From the IMG/VR virus record IMGVR_UViG_3300020558_000217, positions 1-64,000 of that record: a DNA stretch of 64,000 nt. The stretch is one strand, 5' to 3'. The translations under genes and the position numbers were made by a program. Source of the stretch: a virus. The notes under the pieces were generated by a model. The model did no database searches and was not told the origin of the DNA. It was given only the letters and a program-made list of their open reading frames with translations. Shown here in pieces: positions 32,341 through 39,187 of this stretch (within the stretch, counting starts at the first letter, position 1; every line of letters starts with the position of its first letter).

Positions 32341-32553
32341 ATGGCTCTAATTAATATCAAAGGGGATACGTATATCAACACGGATTATATTGTATTAATA
32401 ACCCCTGTTGAACATAACCAAACGAGTAACGTATATTATTATAAAATCCTAATTGATCACCAATTCGAGGAAGTATATATTCCTTTTTCGACTAAAGACG
32501 AGGCAATAACTGATAAACATCGCCTGATTAATCTTATGGCAGGAGAGAAATAA
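32341..32553 (+). CDS. Early protein of unknown function
   Basis: A 70-residue protein (MALINIKGDTYINTDYIVLI...), beta-rich, ending in a helix (LINLMAGEK). AAGGA precedes ATG. No family recognised. Confidence 0.6.
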   Translation: MALINIKGDTYINTDYIVLITPVEHNQTSNVYYYKILIDHQFEEVYIPFSTKDEAITDKHRLINLMAGEK

Positions 32554-32554
32554 A

Positions 32555-32662
32555 ATGGATAGAATTACACTTATTCCGTGTGAAAAGGCTGAAGCGGTTA
32601 GAGACGCCTATACTAAAATTATGAAAGACTCCGGGTATCATATTATGAAGGTAAAAGAATAA
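32555..32662 (+). CDS. Small protein of unknown function
   Basis: A 35-residue protein (MDRITLIPCEKAEAVRDAYT...) with AGGAG 9 bases upstream and a 1-base stop/start overlap with the next gene (TAATG). No family recognised. Confidence 0.5.
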   Translation: MDRITLIPCEKAEAVRDAYTKIMKDSGYHIMKVKE

Positions 32663-32820
32663 TGACCTACGTTCTAATCGCTCTTTTATATTATAAGGCG
32701 GCAATTACGGCGGAGTTTAATTCGCTAGACAAATGTAAGGCGGCTGGTGAAGCCCTTATTCGTGTATACCCGGATAAGTATCACCAGTCTATGATTCATT
32801 ACGTTTGTGTGGAGAAATAA
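32662..32820 (+). CDS. Small protein, possibly exported
   Basis: A 52-residue protein (MTYVLIALLYYKAAITAEFN...) with a short hydrophobic N-terminus and two Cys. Coupled to the previous gene. Function unknown. Confidence 0.5.
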   Translation: MTYVLIALLYYKAAITAEFNSLDKCKAAGEALIRVYPDKYHQSMIHYVCVEK

Positions 32821-32821
32821 A

Positions 32822-33043
32822 ATGACTATAATATGGAAAGCCGAATTAGATAACAAATATGATTGTAAGGTAGTTAGAATAAGAGATTACGTCGGTCTAT
32901 TAACCGTAATTGATATTGATACTAAAGAAAAAATAATAGACGAGGAGGTTGATCTAACCTATAACGCTATAGTTGGCGCTGATATAATGGATATTAGTCT
33001 CTGGGAAGAGAAAATATTAAGCGTAATTGATGGGGGTTTTTAA
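32822..33043 (+). CDS. Early protein of unknown function
   Basis: A 73-residue acidic protein (MTIIWKAELDNKYDCKVVRI...). The start at 32822 has GGAG 8 bases upstream; an earlier ATG is inside the preceding gene. No family recognised. Confidence 0.6.
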   Translation: MTIIWKAELDNKYDCKVVRIRDYVGLLTVIDIDTKEKIIDEEVDLTYNAIVGADIMDISLWEEKILSVIDGGF

Positions 33044-33194
33044 TCCCGTTTTAGAAATCGATGCGTTATTCGGTCCGAGTAATCTCGTTAATGCGAGTTA
33101 ATGTGTGCTGATGCTCGTTGGTGTGTGTCGGTGTTGAACTTTATTATCAACCACACAACATCAGCAATTCTTAGTGAATTACTTTATTAATTAA
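33044..33194. other. Convergent intergenic gap
   Basis: 151 bases between convergent genes. Two small dyads (CTCG/CGAG near 33088; GTTGA/TCAAC near 33133) could end transcription from both sides. Runs of GT-rich sequence; no reading frame with a ribosome site. Confidence 0.4.
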
Positions 33195-33401
33195 TTACCT
33201 CCGAATTCTATTATATCGGGGGCAATTTTTATAATAGTTTAAAGGTTTATTATTATAAATTTCTAATTCGGTCGCTAAAACGGGGATCATCATTTCATTT
33301 TCTCCGTGATATATTAAACCTATCGGGCCGAATTTATTAACCCATGAATTAATAAAAGCCCAATTATTTGAACCTTTAAAGGGGAAATAAATCGCTTTCA
33401 T
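33195..33401 (-). CDS. Small protein of unknown function
   Basis: A 68-residue protein (MKAIYFPFKGSNNWAFINSW...) with a basic C-terminus. AAGGAG fixes the start at 33401. Own promoter at 33427-33455. No family recognised. Confidence 0.6.
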   Translation of the reverse strand: MKAIYFPFKGSNNWAFINSWVNKFGPIGLIYHGENEMMIPVLATELEIYNNKPLNYYKNCPRYNRIRR

Positions 33402-33426
33402 GGAGTTCTCCTTCAGTTTAGACCTT

Positions 33427-33455
33427 ATATTACCCCAAAGGCAATAAAAAGTCAA
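33427..33455 (-). promoter_or_regulatory. Early promoter, minus strand
   Basis: TTGACT (33455-33450), 17-base spacer, TAATAT (33432-33427), 25 bases before the start at 33401. Divergent from the promoter at 33490. Confidence 0.75.
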
Positions 33456-33489
33456 TAGAAATATTTGATCGTTACAGCACAGTTTCCGC

Positions 33490-33518
33490 TTGACTTTTTC
33501 TTCGGGATCAGGTATAGT
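33490..33518 (+). promoter_or_regulatory. Early promoter, plus strand
   Basis: TTGACT, 17-base spacer, TATAGT, with the box CGTTACAGCACAGTTTCCGC upstream. The next real gene is at 33659, behind a second promoter. Confidence 0.65.
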
Positions 33519-33552
33519 ATTAGGGAAGGCGGGAGGGAGGAGGCCACCAGCA

Positions 33553-33564
33553 GTTTACGTAAAC
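33553..33564. promoter_or_regulatory. GTTTACGTAAAC palindrome
   Basis: Perfect 12-bp palindrome 32 bases before the -35 at 33597 and 34 bases after the -10 at 33513. Matches the dyads at 32241 and 35009. Confidence 0.55.
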
Positions 33565-33596
33565 GAAAAAAAGATCAGTTTACTATTACTTTTCGC

Positions 33597-33625
33597 TTGA
33601 CGAATTCTCAGAGAGTGGGTATAAT
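33597..33625 (+). promoter_or_regulatory. Early promoter
   Basis: TTGACG, 17-base spacer, TATAAT, 33 bases before ATG at 33659; CGCTTGAC core present. Confidence 0.75.
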
Positions 33626-33658
33626 CATATATGTAAGGTTGAAATAAAGGATTCGAAG

Positions 33659-33835
33659 ATGACTGTAGCTGAACTGATCGCTAAACTCCAAACTCTCCCC
33701 CAGGACTACGAAGTCGAAATGGGTATGAACCAGGAGTATCAGGAAGCGGTTACTGAGGATATGGTTGTTATAGAGGAATATCGTGGTCGTCGATATGTTA
33801 TTATTGATGACTGTGCTCGTTACAGAGGAGAATAA
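33659..33835 (+). CDS. Small acidic protein of unknown function
   Basis: A 58-residue protein. MTVAELIAKLQTLPQDYEVE is an opening common in small bacterial and phage proteins; the rest is beta-rich and acidic. Function unknown. Confidence 0.6.
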   Translation: MTVAELIAKLQTLPQDYEVEMGMNQEYQEAVTEDMVVIEEYRGRRYVIIDDCARYRGE

Positions 33836-33836
33836 T

Positions 33837-33953
33837 ATGAGACTCAATAGACTTGACACTGATACGCTGGTCCAATTGACTGCTCTGGGTATTGTGACGT
33901 TTGGATTAGCATTAGGGCTGGCACTGATTGCTTATCTCGATGGAGGAATGTGA
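33837..33953 (+). CDS. Membrane microprotein
   Basis: A 38-residue protein with one hydrophobic helix (LTALGIVTFGLALGLALIAY). GAGGAG before ATG. Function unknown. Confidence 0.5.
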   Translation: MRLNRLDTDTLVQLTALGIVTFGLALGLALIAYLDGGM

Positions 33954-33954
33954 T

Positions 33955-34080
33955 ATGGTAGTATATGTTAATCATCTGATGATATACGCTGATCTCGGTG
34001 TGTTTGGTCATGTTGTGGCATATGCTGCTAATAGTGATCATCAATCTTATTGGGTTGTTCCTGGAACGTTGGAGGATTGA
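33955..34080 (+). CDS. Small protein of unknown function
   Basis: A 41-residue protein (MVVYVNHLMIYADLGVFGHV...) one base behind its neighbour, with GGAGG in the preceding gene. Function unknown. Confidence 0.5.
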   Translation: MVVYVNHLMIYADLGVFGHVVAYAANSDHQSYWVVPGTLED

Positions 34081-34081
34081 T

Positions 34082-34243
34082 ATGATTAAGACGTATGATC
34101 TCTATCTTTATTTCAACGGGTATTCGAAAGAGTATCATAATATATCTCGCGTGGCAGTCAAGTACTATATTGACTGGTATAAAGAGAGTGCTGCATTCTT
34201 CGGGTATGACGTGCAGGATCATGAATCGTTGGTAAGTAACTGA
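34082..34243 (+). CDS. Small aromatic protein of unknown function
   Basis: A 53-residue Tyr-rich protein (MIKTYDLYLYFNGYSKEYHN...). The start at 34082 has GGAGG upstream; longer frames begin inside other genes. Function unknown. Confidence 0.55.
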   Translation: MIKTYDLYLYFNGYSKEYHNISRVAVKYYIDWYKESAAFFGYDVQDHESLVSN

Positions 34244-34290
34244 AAACACTAGGTAAAGTCATTTTTCTTCAGAAATTTGACTTTAGGGGC

Positions 34291-34319
34291 TTGACGAATA
34301 TCGAAATCCGAGGTATACT
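34291..34319 (+). promoter_or_regulatory. Early promoter
   Basis: TTGACG, 17-base spacer, TATACT, 26 bases before the start at 34345. Confidence 0.8.
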
Positions 34320-34344
34320 GGTAATATAGTGAGACAGGAGATAG

Positions 34345-34842
34345 ATGATGGCTACGAAGACTGAAATCGTGATTCGCATTATGAAGGATAACCAGGGCAA
34401 GGCGATGGCCGATGTCCTCCCGTTGCTGATGGCTGAGTTCGGCTGGACTGAGAAGAACGCTCGTGCAGCGTATGCTCTCCGTGTTAAGGCTGATCCTTCG
34501 CTCGGCACTGTCCAGAAGGCTGCTCGTGCTGCTGCTCCGGCCAAGGCTGCTAAGGGACCGAAGCTGGTTAAGGTGCCGAAGCCCAAGGTGCAGGGCGATA
34601 AGCCGAAGGTTACTGACAAGACTGTCGAGGAACTGCAGGATATCCGTAACAAGAATCTTGCTCGTCTCAAGGCTGTCGGTCGTAAGTATATGAAGGGACA
34701 GTATGCCGAGCCGGAAGCAGCTGGTGTTCCGAACTTCGATGCGGATGAAGCTCGCCAGTATGTCGAGGATGTCACGAATGATCTCGAGTCCTTCAAGTCT
34801 CCTCGCTTTCTGAATATGGACCAGGTTAAGGCCCTGGTCTAA
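34345..34842 (+). CDS. Histone-like Lys/Ala/Pro-rich protein with helical N-terminal domain
   Basis: A 165-residue protein. Residues 1-50 form a helical domain (IVIRIMKDNQGKAMADVLPL..., FGWTEKNARAAYALR) like small phage proteins with a helix-turn-helix-like shape. A Lys/Ala/Pro linker (58-92) resembles histone H1 tails; the C-terminal 70 residues are helical. Likely binds DNA. Codons are GC-rich compared with neighbours, as in a strongly expressed early gene. Confidence 0.6.
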   Translation: MMATKTEIVIRIMKDNQGKAMADVLPLLMAEFGWTEKNARAAYALRVKADPSLGTVQKAARAAAPAKAAKGPKLVKVPKPKVQGDKPKVTDKTVEELQDIRNKNLARLKAVGRKYMKGQYAEPEAAGVPNFDADEARQYVEDVTNDLESFKSPRFLNMDQVKALV

Positions 34843-34890
34843 TCTCTCCGAGTGCTGGCCCTTGATCCAGTGGCTCAGAGTTGGGTGGAT

Positions 34891-34928
34891 TGTCAGTGAC
34901 TGGGTCGACGAGAGCCGACGATCCACCC
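34891..34928. terminator. Hairpin after the histone-like gene
   Basis: GGGTGGAT and ATCCACCC arms pair over a 30-base structured loop, followed on plus by a U-rich tract at 34939-34945. A smaller CTGG/CCAG hairpin lies upstream near 34853-34872. Confidence 0.6.
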
Positions 34929-34956
34929 ATTATACTCTATTTTTAAAAAAAGTCAA
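34929..34956 (-). promoter_or_regulatory. Antisense sigma70-type promoter
   Basis: Minus strand TTGACT (34956-34951), 16-base spacer, TATAAT (34934-34929). No minus-strand gene with a credible start follows; the transcript would begin at the hairpin 34928-34891 and run antisense to the histone-like gene. Confidence 0.6.
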
Positions 34957-35008
34957 TATTTAAGTCGTTTACGTTCGTCCATCGTTGTCTCCGCGGAGCT
35001 CCAGGTGG

Positions 35009-35022
35009 CGTTTACGTAAACG
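35009..35022. promoter_or_regulatory. CGTTTACGTAAACG palindrome
   Basis: Perfect 14-bp palindrome 41 bases before the -35 at 35064; a half-site CGTTTACGT lies at about 34965. Third copy of the GTTTAC/GTAAAC dyad. Confidence 0.55.
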
Positions 35023-35063
35023 ACATTTTTTTAAAATATTTGGCGTTACAGCACAGATATCGC

Positions 35064-35091
35064 TTGCCTTTTCCCGAGAATAGGGTATACT
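35064..35091 (+). promoter_or_regulatory. Early promoter
   Basis: TTGCCT, 16-base spacer, TATACT, with the box CGTTACAGCACAGATATCGC directly upstream; 26 bases before ATG at 35118. Confidence 0.85.
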
Positions 35092-35117
35092 GGTAATATG
35101 GTGATGGAGGATTAATC

Positions 35118-35318
35118 ATGGAAGTCTACGTTCTGCTCGGACACATCGAATATGAAGATACGATGCTCCTGGGCGTTTATCACACGCAAGAGGATGCTGA
35201 GTTTCACAAGGAAGTGTATATCAACAAACAGGGTATACTCGCATTCGATAGCTACTCGATCGAAAGTCGAGTGATCGGTGCTCGTGCCTTTGGTGAATAT
35301 GATCAGGAGGCTGTATAA
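35118..35318 (+). CDS. Small phage protein (MxVYVLxGxIEYE type)
   Basis: A 66-residue protein. MEVYVLLGHIEYEDTMLLGV followed by a helix is a pattern I associate with small phage proteins that report or bind something unknown. GGAGG before ATG; overlaps the next ATG by one base. Function unknown. Confidence 0.65.
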   Translation: MEVYVLLGHIEYEDTMLLGVYHTQEDAEFHKEVYINKQGILAFDSYSIESRVIGARAFGEYDQEAV

Positions 35319-35440
35319 TGTATAATATCCCAGTTCACATCATTGCCCAGATCAACAACTGGGCTGAGCATCAGCTGATTTGGCACGGTGTTTGTGTGTG
35401 GTTATATTCCGATCTTATCTCTAATGCGGAGAACCGTTAA
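35318..35440 (+). CDS. Small protein of unknown function
   Basis: A 40-residue Trp-containing helical protein (MYNIPVHIIAQINNWAEHQL...) with AGGAGG upstream and 1-base overlaps on both sides. Function unknown. Confidence 0.5.
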   Translation: MYNIPVHIIAQINNWAEHQLIWHGVCVWLYSDLISNAENR

Positions 35441-35604
35441 TGGCTCAGGACAAGTTTCGTAAGATCATAACTGGATCTAAAGCATACGTAGCCCGTGTCG
35501 CGAAAGAGTGGCAGTTCTATGGCTATGTTGTAGTTAAGTCCAAGCTGTGGAGCGATGGTAAGTATACTATCGTCATGGAGAAGCGGCCCGAGTCAGTTTT
35601 TTAA
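35440..35604 (+). CDS. Small basic protein of unknown function
   Basis: A 54-residue protein (MAQDKFRKIITGSKAYVARV...), basic, beta-rich C-terminal half. GGAG in the preceding gene. Function unknown. Confidence 0.5.
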   Translation: MAQDKFRKIITGSKAYVARVAKEWQFYGYVVVKSKLWSDGKYTIVMEKRPESVF

Positions 35605-35613
35605 AAATATCGC

Positions 35614-35642
35614 TTGCCTTTTTTCCGGATCCGGGGTATACT
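35614..35642 (+). promoter_or_regulatory. Early promoter
   Basis: TTGCCT, 17-base spacer, TATACT; ATATCGCTTGCCTTTTTT core as in other early promoters. Confidence 0.8.
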
Positions 35643-35679
35643 GAGAATAGTTGATAACGCTAGTCGCTGGAGAACTGAG

Positions 35680-35763
35680 ATGGCTGACTTCGACTTTGCT
35701 GTATTTACCCGTGAGACCGAAATCATATGGCTTGGACATATCCTGTGGGAGCACTACCTATGA
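35680..35763 (+). CDS. 27-residue microprotein
   Basis: MADFDFAVFTRETEIIWLGH then ILWEHYL. GGAG 7 bases before ATG, and ATGA coupling to the next gene. Short but with good translation signals. Confidence 0.45.
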   Translation: MADFDFAVFTRETEIIWLGHILWEHYL

Positions 35764-35945
35764 CAGCGATCGCGACTGAGGACCAAATCGAACGTATCGT
35801 CGAACGTCAAATGGACAAACTCGACCTACAGTATACCAAGGGTATGCTGACCAACGACGAGTATAACCAAGAGGTGCTTGAGCTTGACCGTTGGGCGAGA
35901 GATCAACATCGACTATCTCGAGCTCGGCAGTATAGAGAATGGTAG
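35760..35945 (+). CDS. Small charged helical protein
   Basis: A 61-residue helical protein (MTAIATEDQIERIVERQMDK...). The start at 35760 forms ATGA with the previous stop and has GGGAG upstream; a start 33 bases earlier is in a different context. Function unknown. Confidence 0.55.
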   Translation: MTAIATEDQIERIVERQMDKLDLQYTKGMLTNDEYNQEVLELDRWARDQHRLSRARQYREW

Positions 35946-36023
35946 CCCATGTGAATCACTATTCTCTCTGGAGAGCTCTCATGCACTCTCAGAAAAATAA
36001 TATCGCCACCGAGAAGATTTTGC

Positions 36024-36052
36024 TTGACATTGGGCGCTTTTGGTGGTATGAT
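36024..36052 (+). promoter_or_regulatory. Early promoter
   Basis: TTGACA, 17-base spacer, TATGAT; GCTTGAC core. 39 bases before ATG at 36092. Confidence 0.7.
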
Positions 36053-36091
36053 GGATACGATGGGTTTCAAACGGATCACTAGGAGATGAAG

Positions 36092-36196
36092 ATGGAATAT
36101 ATGGCTCTGTTCGTGCTTGGTATTGCCTATGGATTTTGGATCCAGTTGTATGTGGATGTGATTCGGTATCGTCGAAAGATGTTTTCACGTAAGTAG
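36092..36196 (+). CDS. Membrane microprotein
   Basis: A 34-residue protein with one hydrophobic helix (MALFVLGIAYGFWIQLYV) and a basic tail (RYRRKMFSRK). AGGAG 6 bases before ATG. Function unknown. Confidence 0.5.
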   Translation: MEYMALFVLGIAYGFWIQLYVDVIRYRRKMFSRK

Positions 36197-36384
36197 GAAG
36201 ACATCGAAAAAACGGTCGCACCTTTAGAAAAATCGGGTTTTTGTGGGCGGGGGACCCTAAGCGTTGCATTTATTCCACACACAACCACACGCCTTAAAGT
36301 TCGTCCATAGACTCTCTAAAGGTCACGATGACTTCTAAAAAAATCCGCAACAAAATTTTCACACTTTTAAAGTTCGAGGATAAC

Positions 36385-36606
36385 ATGTCAGTAATCAAGT
36401 GTAAAGTTACTCAGCCATATATTGAACGTTCTCTGTCTGGCGATTTCACATGGCATGTGTATAATGAAAAGACAGGGCATATCGTGGCCTCTACCTATAA
36501 TGAGGAAATGGCGGGAACCATTCTCTTTGCTATAATAGAATCTGGTTATTATAAAGATGAATATGCAATTACCGAATCATGGAAATCACCGGAGCCATTG
36601 GTATGA
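36385..36606 (+). CDS. Early protein of unknown function
   Basis: A 73-residue protein (MSVIKCKVTQPYIERSLSGD...). GAGG 5 bases before 36385 makes this the likely start; an in-frame ATG at 36328 would add 19 basic residues. The gap 36197-36327 before it holds a G/C-rich GGG...CCC dyad near 36235 and no promoter I can call. Function unknown. Confidence 0.55.
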   Translation: MSVIKCKVTQPYIERSLSGDFTWHVYNEKTGHIVASTYNEEMAGTILFAIIESGYYKDEYAITESWKSPEPLV

Positions 36607-36716
36607 TTGATTTTCTCTGGACCTATGTCTTATGGCCACTGGGTCTCCTGTTGGTTGCGCTTTTGTTCGCTTCGGTGTTCTTTGGTAAAAATGACGATGA
36701 TAGGAATGTGGGGTAA
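36603..36716 (+). CDS. Membrane microprotein
   Basis: A 37-residue protein with a long hydrophobic helix (YVLWPLGLLLVALLFASVFF) and an acidic tail. ATGA overlap with the gene before. Function unknown. Confidence 0.5.
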   Translation: MIDFLWTYVLWPLGLLLVALLFASVFFGKNDDDRNVG

Positions 36717-36718
36717 TT

Positions 36719-36988
36719 ATGACCAACGAAGAACTTGTGGAACGTCTTCGTAGTGAGACATGTTCTAAGGCTGATATAGAAGAAGCTGCTAATCGAATAG
36801 AAAAGATGAACTACTTTCTTCGACACAATGCTTTTGCCGAAAAGCAATTTGGTGTATACTTCATTTGTGGTGCAGCAGGCGAGAAAGATAAGAATGGTGT
36901 TCCTGAAGAGGTGTATATCTGTCCTGCTTATGGATCAGATGTATCATATGTGTTTACTCGTGGCGGAACATTCGCACCGGAGTGGTAA
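36719..36988 (+). CDS. Early protein, paralogue of 38259-38510
   Basis: An 89-residue protein: helical N-terminus (NEELVERLRSETCSKADIEE) and a C-terminal block FICGAAGEKDKNGVPEEVYI then CPAYG. The same block, YLCGEKGDKNELGLPEEVVI then CPAFG, is in the gene at 38259. Unknown function. Confidence 0.6.
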   Translation: MTNEELVERLRSETCSKADIEEAANRIEKMNYFLRHNAFAEKQFGVYFICGAAGEKDKNGVPEEVYICPAYGSDVSYVFTRGGTFAPEW

Positions 36989-37198
36989 ATGACTGATAAT
37001 ACAAATTCAAAACTATTCAAAGAGTTTCATAAACAATATGAACATGCGGATTTTGTAGATGAGCTCCTAAAGCATTTACGTCAAGGATTACGATATCTCG
37101 ATATGCGCCAAACTCATTATATGGACTTCCCCATGGATAAGGAAATGTATACGTTTTTGATCGATCTGATAGAAGAGAAATATGGAAATGAACATTGA
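36989..37198 (+). CDS. Small helical protein of unknown function
   Basis: A 69-residue helical, charged protein (MTDNTNSKLFKEFHKQYEHA...), directly after the preceding stop. Function unknown. Confidence 0.55.
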   Translation: MTDNTNSKLFKEFHKQYEHADFVDELLKHLRQGLRYLDMRQTHYMDFPMDKEMYTFLIDLIEEKYGNEH

Positions 37199-37210
37199 TA
37201 TATATTGTTA

Positions 37211-37318
37211 ATGTATCATTGCTCGCTAGATCCAATCGTGAGTATTGGTGCTGTGAATATGTTATCACTTACATCGGCTCCGCTGATTGCCCTGCTAGTG
37301 ACTCCGAATTACGTATAG
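37211..37318 (+). CDS. Possible 35-residue hydrophobic peptide
   Basis: MYHCSLDPIVSIGAVNMLSL then a hydrophobic stretch. No clear ribosome site; it fills a 129-base gap. Weak call. Confidence 0.25.
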   Translation: MYHCSLDPIVSIGAVNMLSLTSAPLIALLVTPNYV

Positions 37319-37327
37319 GTGAAATAG

Positions 37328-37540
37328 ATGGTTGCTCTTAAATTTATGATCATATGCTTGGTGGCTTTGACAGTGGGTTTGTTCATTGGGTTTAATATCG
37401 AAATGTTTTCAGGTCCCACTCCATCTGAAGTTTATATGAAGGCATGTCGTGATGCTGGTGGTATTCCAGTTATCGTGGCAAGAGGATCTAATGTCTGTAT
37501 CAATCCTGGTGCTGTCATAAAGGATATGGGTAATGACTGA
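37328..37540 (+). CDS. Small membrane-anchored or exported protein
   Basis: A 70-residue protein with an N-terminal hydrophobic segment (MIICLVALTVGLFIGFNI) and a mature part with two Cys (CRDAGGIPVIV...NVC), which could form a disulfide outside the cytoplasm. Overlaps the next gene by 8 bases. Confidence 0.55.
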   Translation: MVALKFMIICLVALTVGLFIGFNIEMFSGPTPSEVYMKACRDAGGIPVIVARGSNVCINPGAVIKDMGND

Positions 37541-37721
37541 TTATACTAAACTCAGCGATGAAGAACTTTCAGTTCAGTTTGAAATTCTCTGGGCCAGGTA
37601 TATGTATTACCAGGCTGCTGAAGGTAATTGGAATCAAGAAACAGAGGCTCGTGGTAGAGCTACTAAGCAATACTGGGAATGTTTAGCAGAATGCAAGGAA
37701 CGTGGGCTTGAGGTGTATTAG
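37533..37721 (+). CDS. Small helical protein of unknown function
   Basis: A 62-residue acidic helical protein (MTDYTKLSDEELSVQFEILW...). Function unknown. Confidence 0.6.
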   Translation: MTDYTKLSDEELSVQFEILWARYMYYQAAEGNWNQETEARGRATKQYWECLAECKERGLEVY

Positions 37722-37974
37722 AAAATATAACATAAGCTCAATGCTTAATCCTCTGATCGCCATGCCGAAAGGAGCGAAGATACTCAAACTTGCGAATAAA
37801 AAGTCAAACCCCTTTATTTGGGCAGAGGTGGATACTTCGAAACCGATTGTAAAAAGATTAGTTCGAACTTTTGAGACTGACCAAGAATTGCCAGATGAGC
37901 CAGGTCTCTACTTGGGCACTGTGGAGGTTCTTGGTATGATCTTTCATTGTTTCGATGGTGGAGAGCGAATGTAG
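37702..37974 (+). CDS. DUF7352-like protein
   Basis: A 90-residue protein. IRKYNISS...IAMPKGAKILKL, FIWAEVD, and a C-terminal strand pair match the DUF7352 pattern (KY...MPKGAKIL...LWALVD). That fit supports a GTG (37702) or TTG (37708) start behind AAGGA rather than the later ATG at 37741. Function unknown; common in phages. Confidence 0.6.
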   Translation: MGLRCIRKYNISSMLNPLIAMPKGAKILKLANKKSNPFIWAEVDTSKPIVKRLVRTFETDQELPDEPGLYLGTVEVLGMIFHCFDGGERM

Positions 37975-37984
37975 ACCGTCTCTA

Positions 37985-37992
37985 TATAAATA
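37985..37992 (+). promoter_or_regulatory. T4-type late promoter (TATAAATA)
   Basis: Exact TATAAATA 27 bases before the start at 38019. It begins a set of small genes (38-39.5 kb) that may be late. Confidence 0.75.
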
Positions 37993-38018
37993 CCTTGTCT
38001 TAGTATAAGGAGATAATT

Positions 38019-38246
38019 ATGACTGTTAGTAAAAAAGAAATTGTAGAACGTATTGATGCTCTAAAGAAATGGCAAGAACTTAATTCGGAAAAAATTAATT
38101 CTGAACCGTTCGTTGAAGGATATAATTCTGCTGTTAACTCTGAAATTCTATTTCTTACTGAGCAATTAGGAGCTATACTAGAAGTATCTGAAGATGTGGT
38201 AGAAACGAAACGTCCTTCTAGATCGAGAAAGACTCCTACTCAATAA
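38019..38246 (+). CDS. Helical protein with basic tail
   Basis: A 75-residue protein: coiled-coil N-terminal part (KKEIVERIDALKKWQELNSE) and a basic C-terminus (KRPSRSRKTPTQ). AAGGAG before ATG. Behind a late promoter, so perhaps a virion or assembly protein. Function unknown. Confidence 0.6.
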   Translation: MTVSKKEIVERIDALKKWQELNSEKINSEPFVEGYNSAVNSEILFLTEQLGAILEVSEDVVETKRPSRSRKTPTQ

Positions 38247-38258
38247 AAAGGATTGATT

Positions 38259-38510
38259 ATGAGCGAAAAATTGACAAATGATGAAAGAAAAAAATACATA
38301 GACCATATTGAAACGCTTCAAGAAGAAAATGCATTCATGAAAAAGGTTCTAAAACACATTTTTCCCGAAAAATCTGATGCATACTATCTTTGCGGAGAAA
38401 AAGGTGATAAAAATGAGCTTGGGCTTCCGGAAGAAGTTGTAATTTGTCCTGCGTTTGGTAAACAAGAACTAGTTACATACAAAAGGCAAGAAGGAGAAAC
38501 CAATGGCTAA
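38259..38510 (+). CDS. Paralogue of the 36719-36988 protein
   Basis: An 83-residue protein with an N-terminal coiled coil and the C-terminal LCGEKGDKNELGLPEEVVIC block shared with 36719-36988. ATG at 38259 has AAGGA 6 bases upstream. Function unknown. Confidence 0.6.
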   Translation: MSEKLTNDERKKYIDHIETLQEENAFMKKVLKHIFPEKSDAYYLCGEKGDKNELGLPEEVVICPAFGKQELVTYKRQEGETNG

Positions 38511-38691
38511 GGAAAAAAAGTATACTCAGTCGAAGGTTTTTGAGTTTAAACCCGCTGAAAACATCACCGAAGCCGAAATTATTGAATTATCCGAGCTAAT
38601 TCGCATCGGAGTAAGCGGAGAGATCCTAGATAAGGCCTCTCCAAACCTAAAAAAGCACTTTTTTGAGGTAAAAGACAAAAAAGCTGCGTAA
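38503..38691 (+). CDS. Small basic protein of unknown function
   Basis: A 62-residue protein (MAKEKKYTQSKVFEFKPAEN...) with a helical acidic centre and Lys-rich end. AAGGAG in the previous gene; overlaps it by 8 bases. Confidence 0.6.
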   Translation: MAKEKKYTQSKVFEFKPAENITEAEIIELSELIRIGVSGEILDKASPNLKKHFFEVKDKKAA

Positions 38692-38708
38692 TTAGTGGAG
38701 TATTTGTA

Positions 38709-38864
38709 ATGAAATTGATTGCTGCGATCGTTTATATGTGCATTGCTGGTGTTTGCACCGAACAGCACGTCGAAATCGAGCCCAAAGCATGCAAAATTGG
38801 CACTCTTCATGGTAAAGTAATGGGAACTGACGCCAAATTTGGTGTTCGATGCCAGGGATCATAG
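38709..38864 (+). CDS. Small Cys-containing exported protein
   Basis: A 51-residue protein with a short hydrophobic N-terminus (MKLIAAIVYMCIAGVCT) that may be a signal peptide, then a Cys-containing mature part. GGAG before ATG. Function unknown. Confidence 0.5.
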   Translation: MKLIAAIVYMCIAGVCTEQHVEIEPKACKIGTLHGKVMGTDAKFGVRCQGS

Positions 38865-38866
38865 TC

Positions 38867-39187
38867 ATGAGTGCTAAAATTATCCCCTTTCCTAAAACGC
38901 AAAAGCAGTTAGAAGTAGAAACTATGAAAGACTTTGTTAATAAAGCAAAGACTGTGATTGCTCAATCTATTGCTGAAGACATGAAGCGTTATGATGTCCC
39001 TAATGTTTTTGGTGTTCCGGTTGAAGATCCAAAAACTCGTGGCCAATACCAGAATATTTTAAAACAGTTTTTAGATCCTGAAGATTATATGGATATTCTT
39101 TGTGGAATTATGGACCGAGATCATTATGATGCGCTTGAGCGTCCTCTTCAAAAGATTATCGATGCATACTATTCGTTCCCAAAATGA
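38867..39187 (+). CDS. Phage protein of unknown function
   Basis: A 106-residue protein (MSAKIIPFPKTQKQLEVETM...), mostly helical, with DPEDYMDILCGIMDRDHYD. The IIPFP opening is common in alphaproteobacterial proteins. Start set at 38867, just after the previous stop; overlaps the next gene by ATGA. Confidence 0.6.
   Translation: MSAKIIPFPKTQKQLEVETMKDFVNKAKTVIAQSIAEDMKRYDVPNVFGVPVEDPKTRGQYQNILKQFLDPEDYMDILCGIMDRDHYDALERPLQKIIDAYYSFPK

Noticed and set aside
34249-34926. 225-codon minus-strand frame behind the antisense promoter
   Set aside because: Starts without a ribosome site and mirrors the histone-like gene; the promoter is kept as evidence for an RNA, not a protein.
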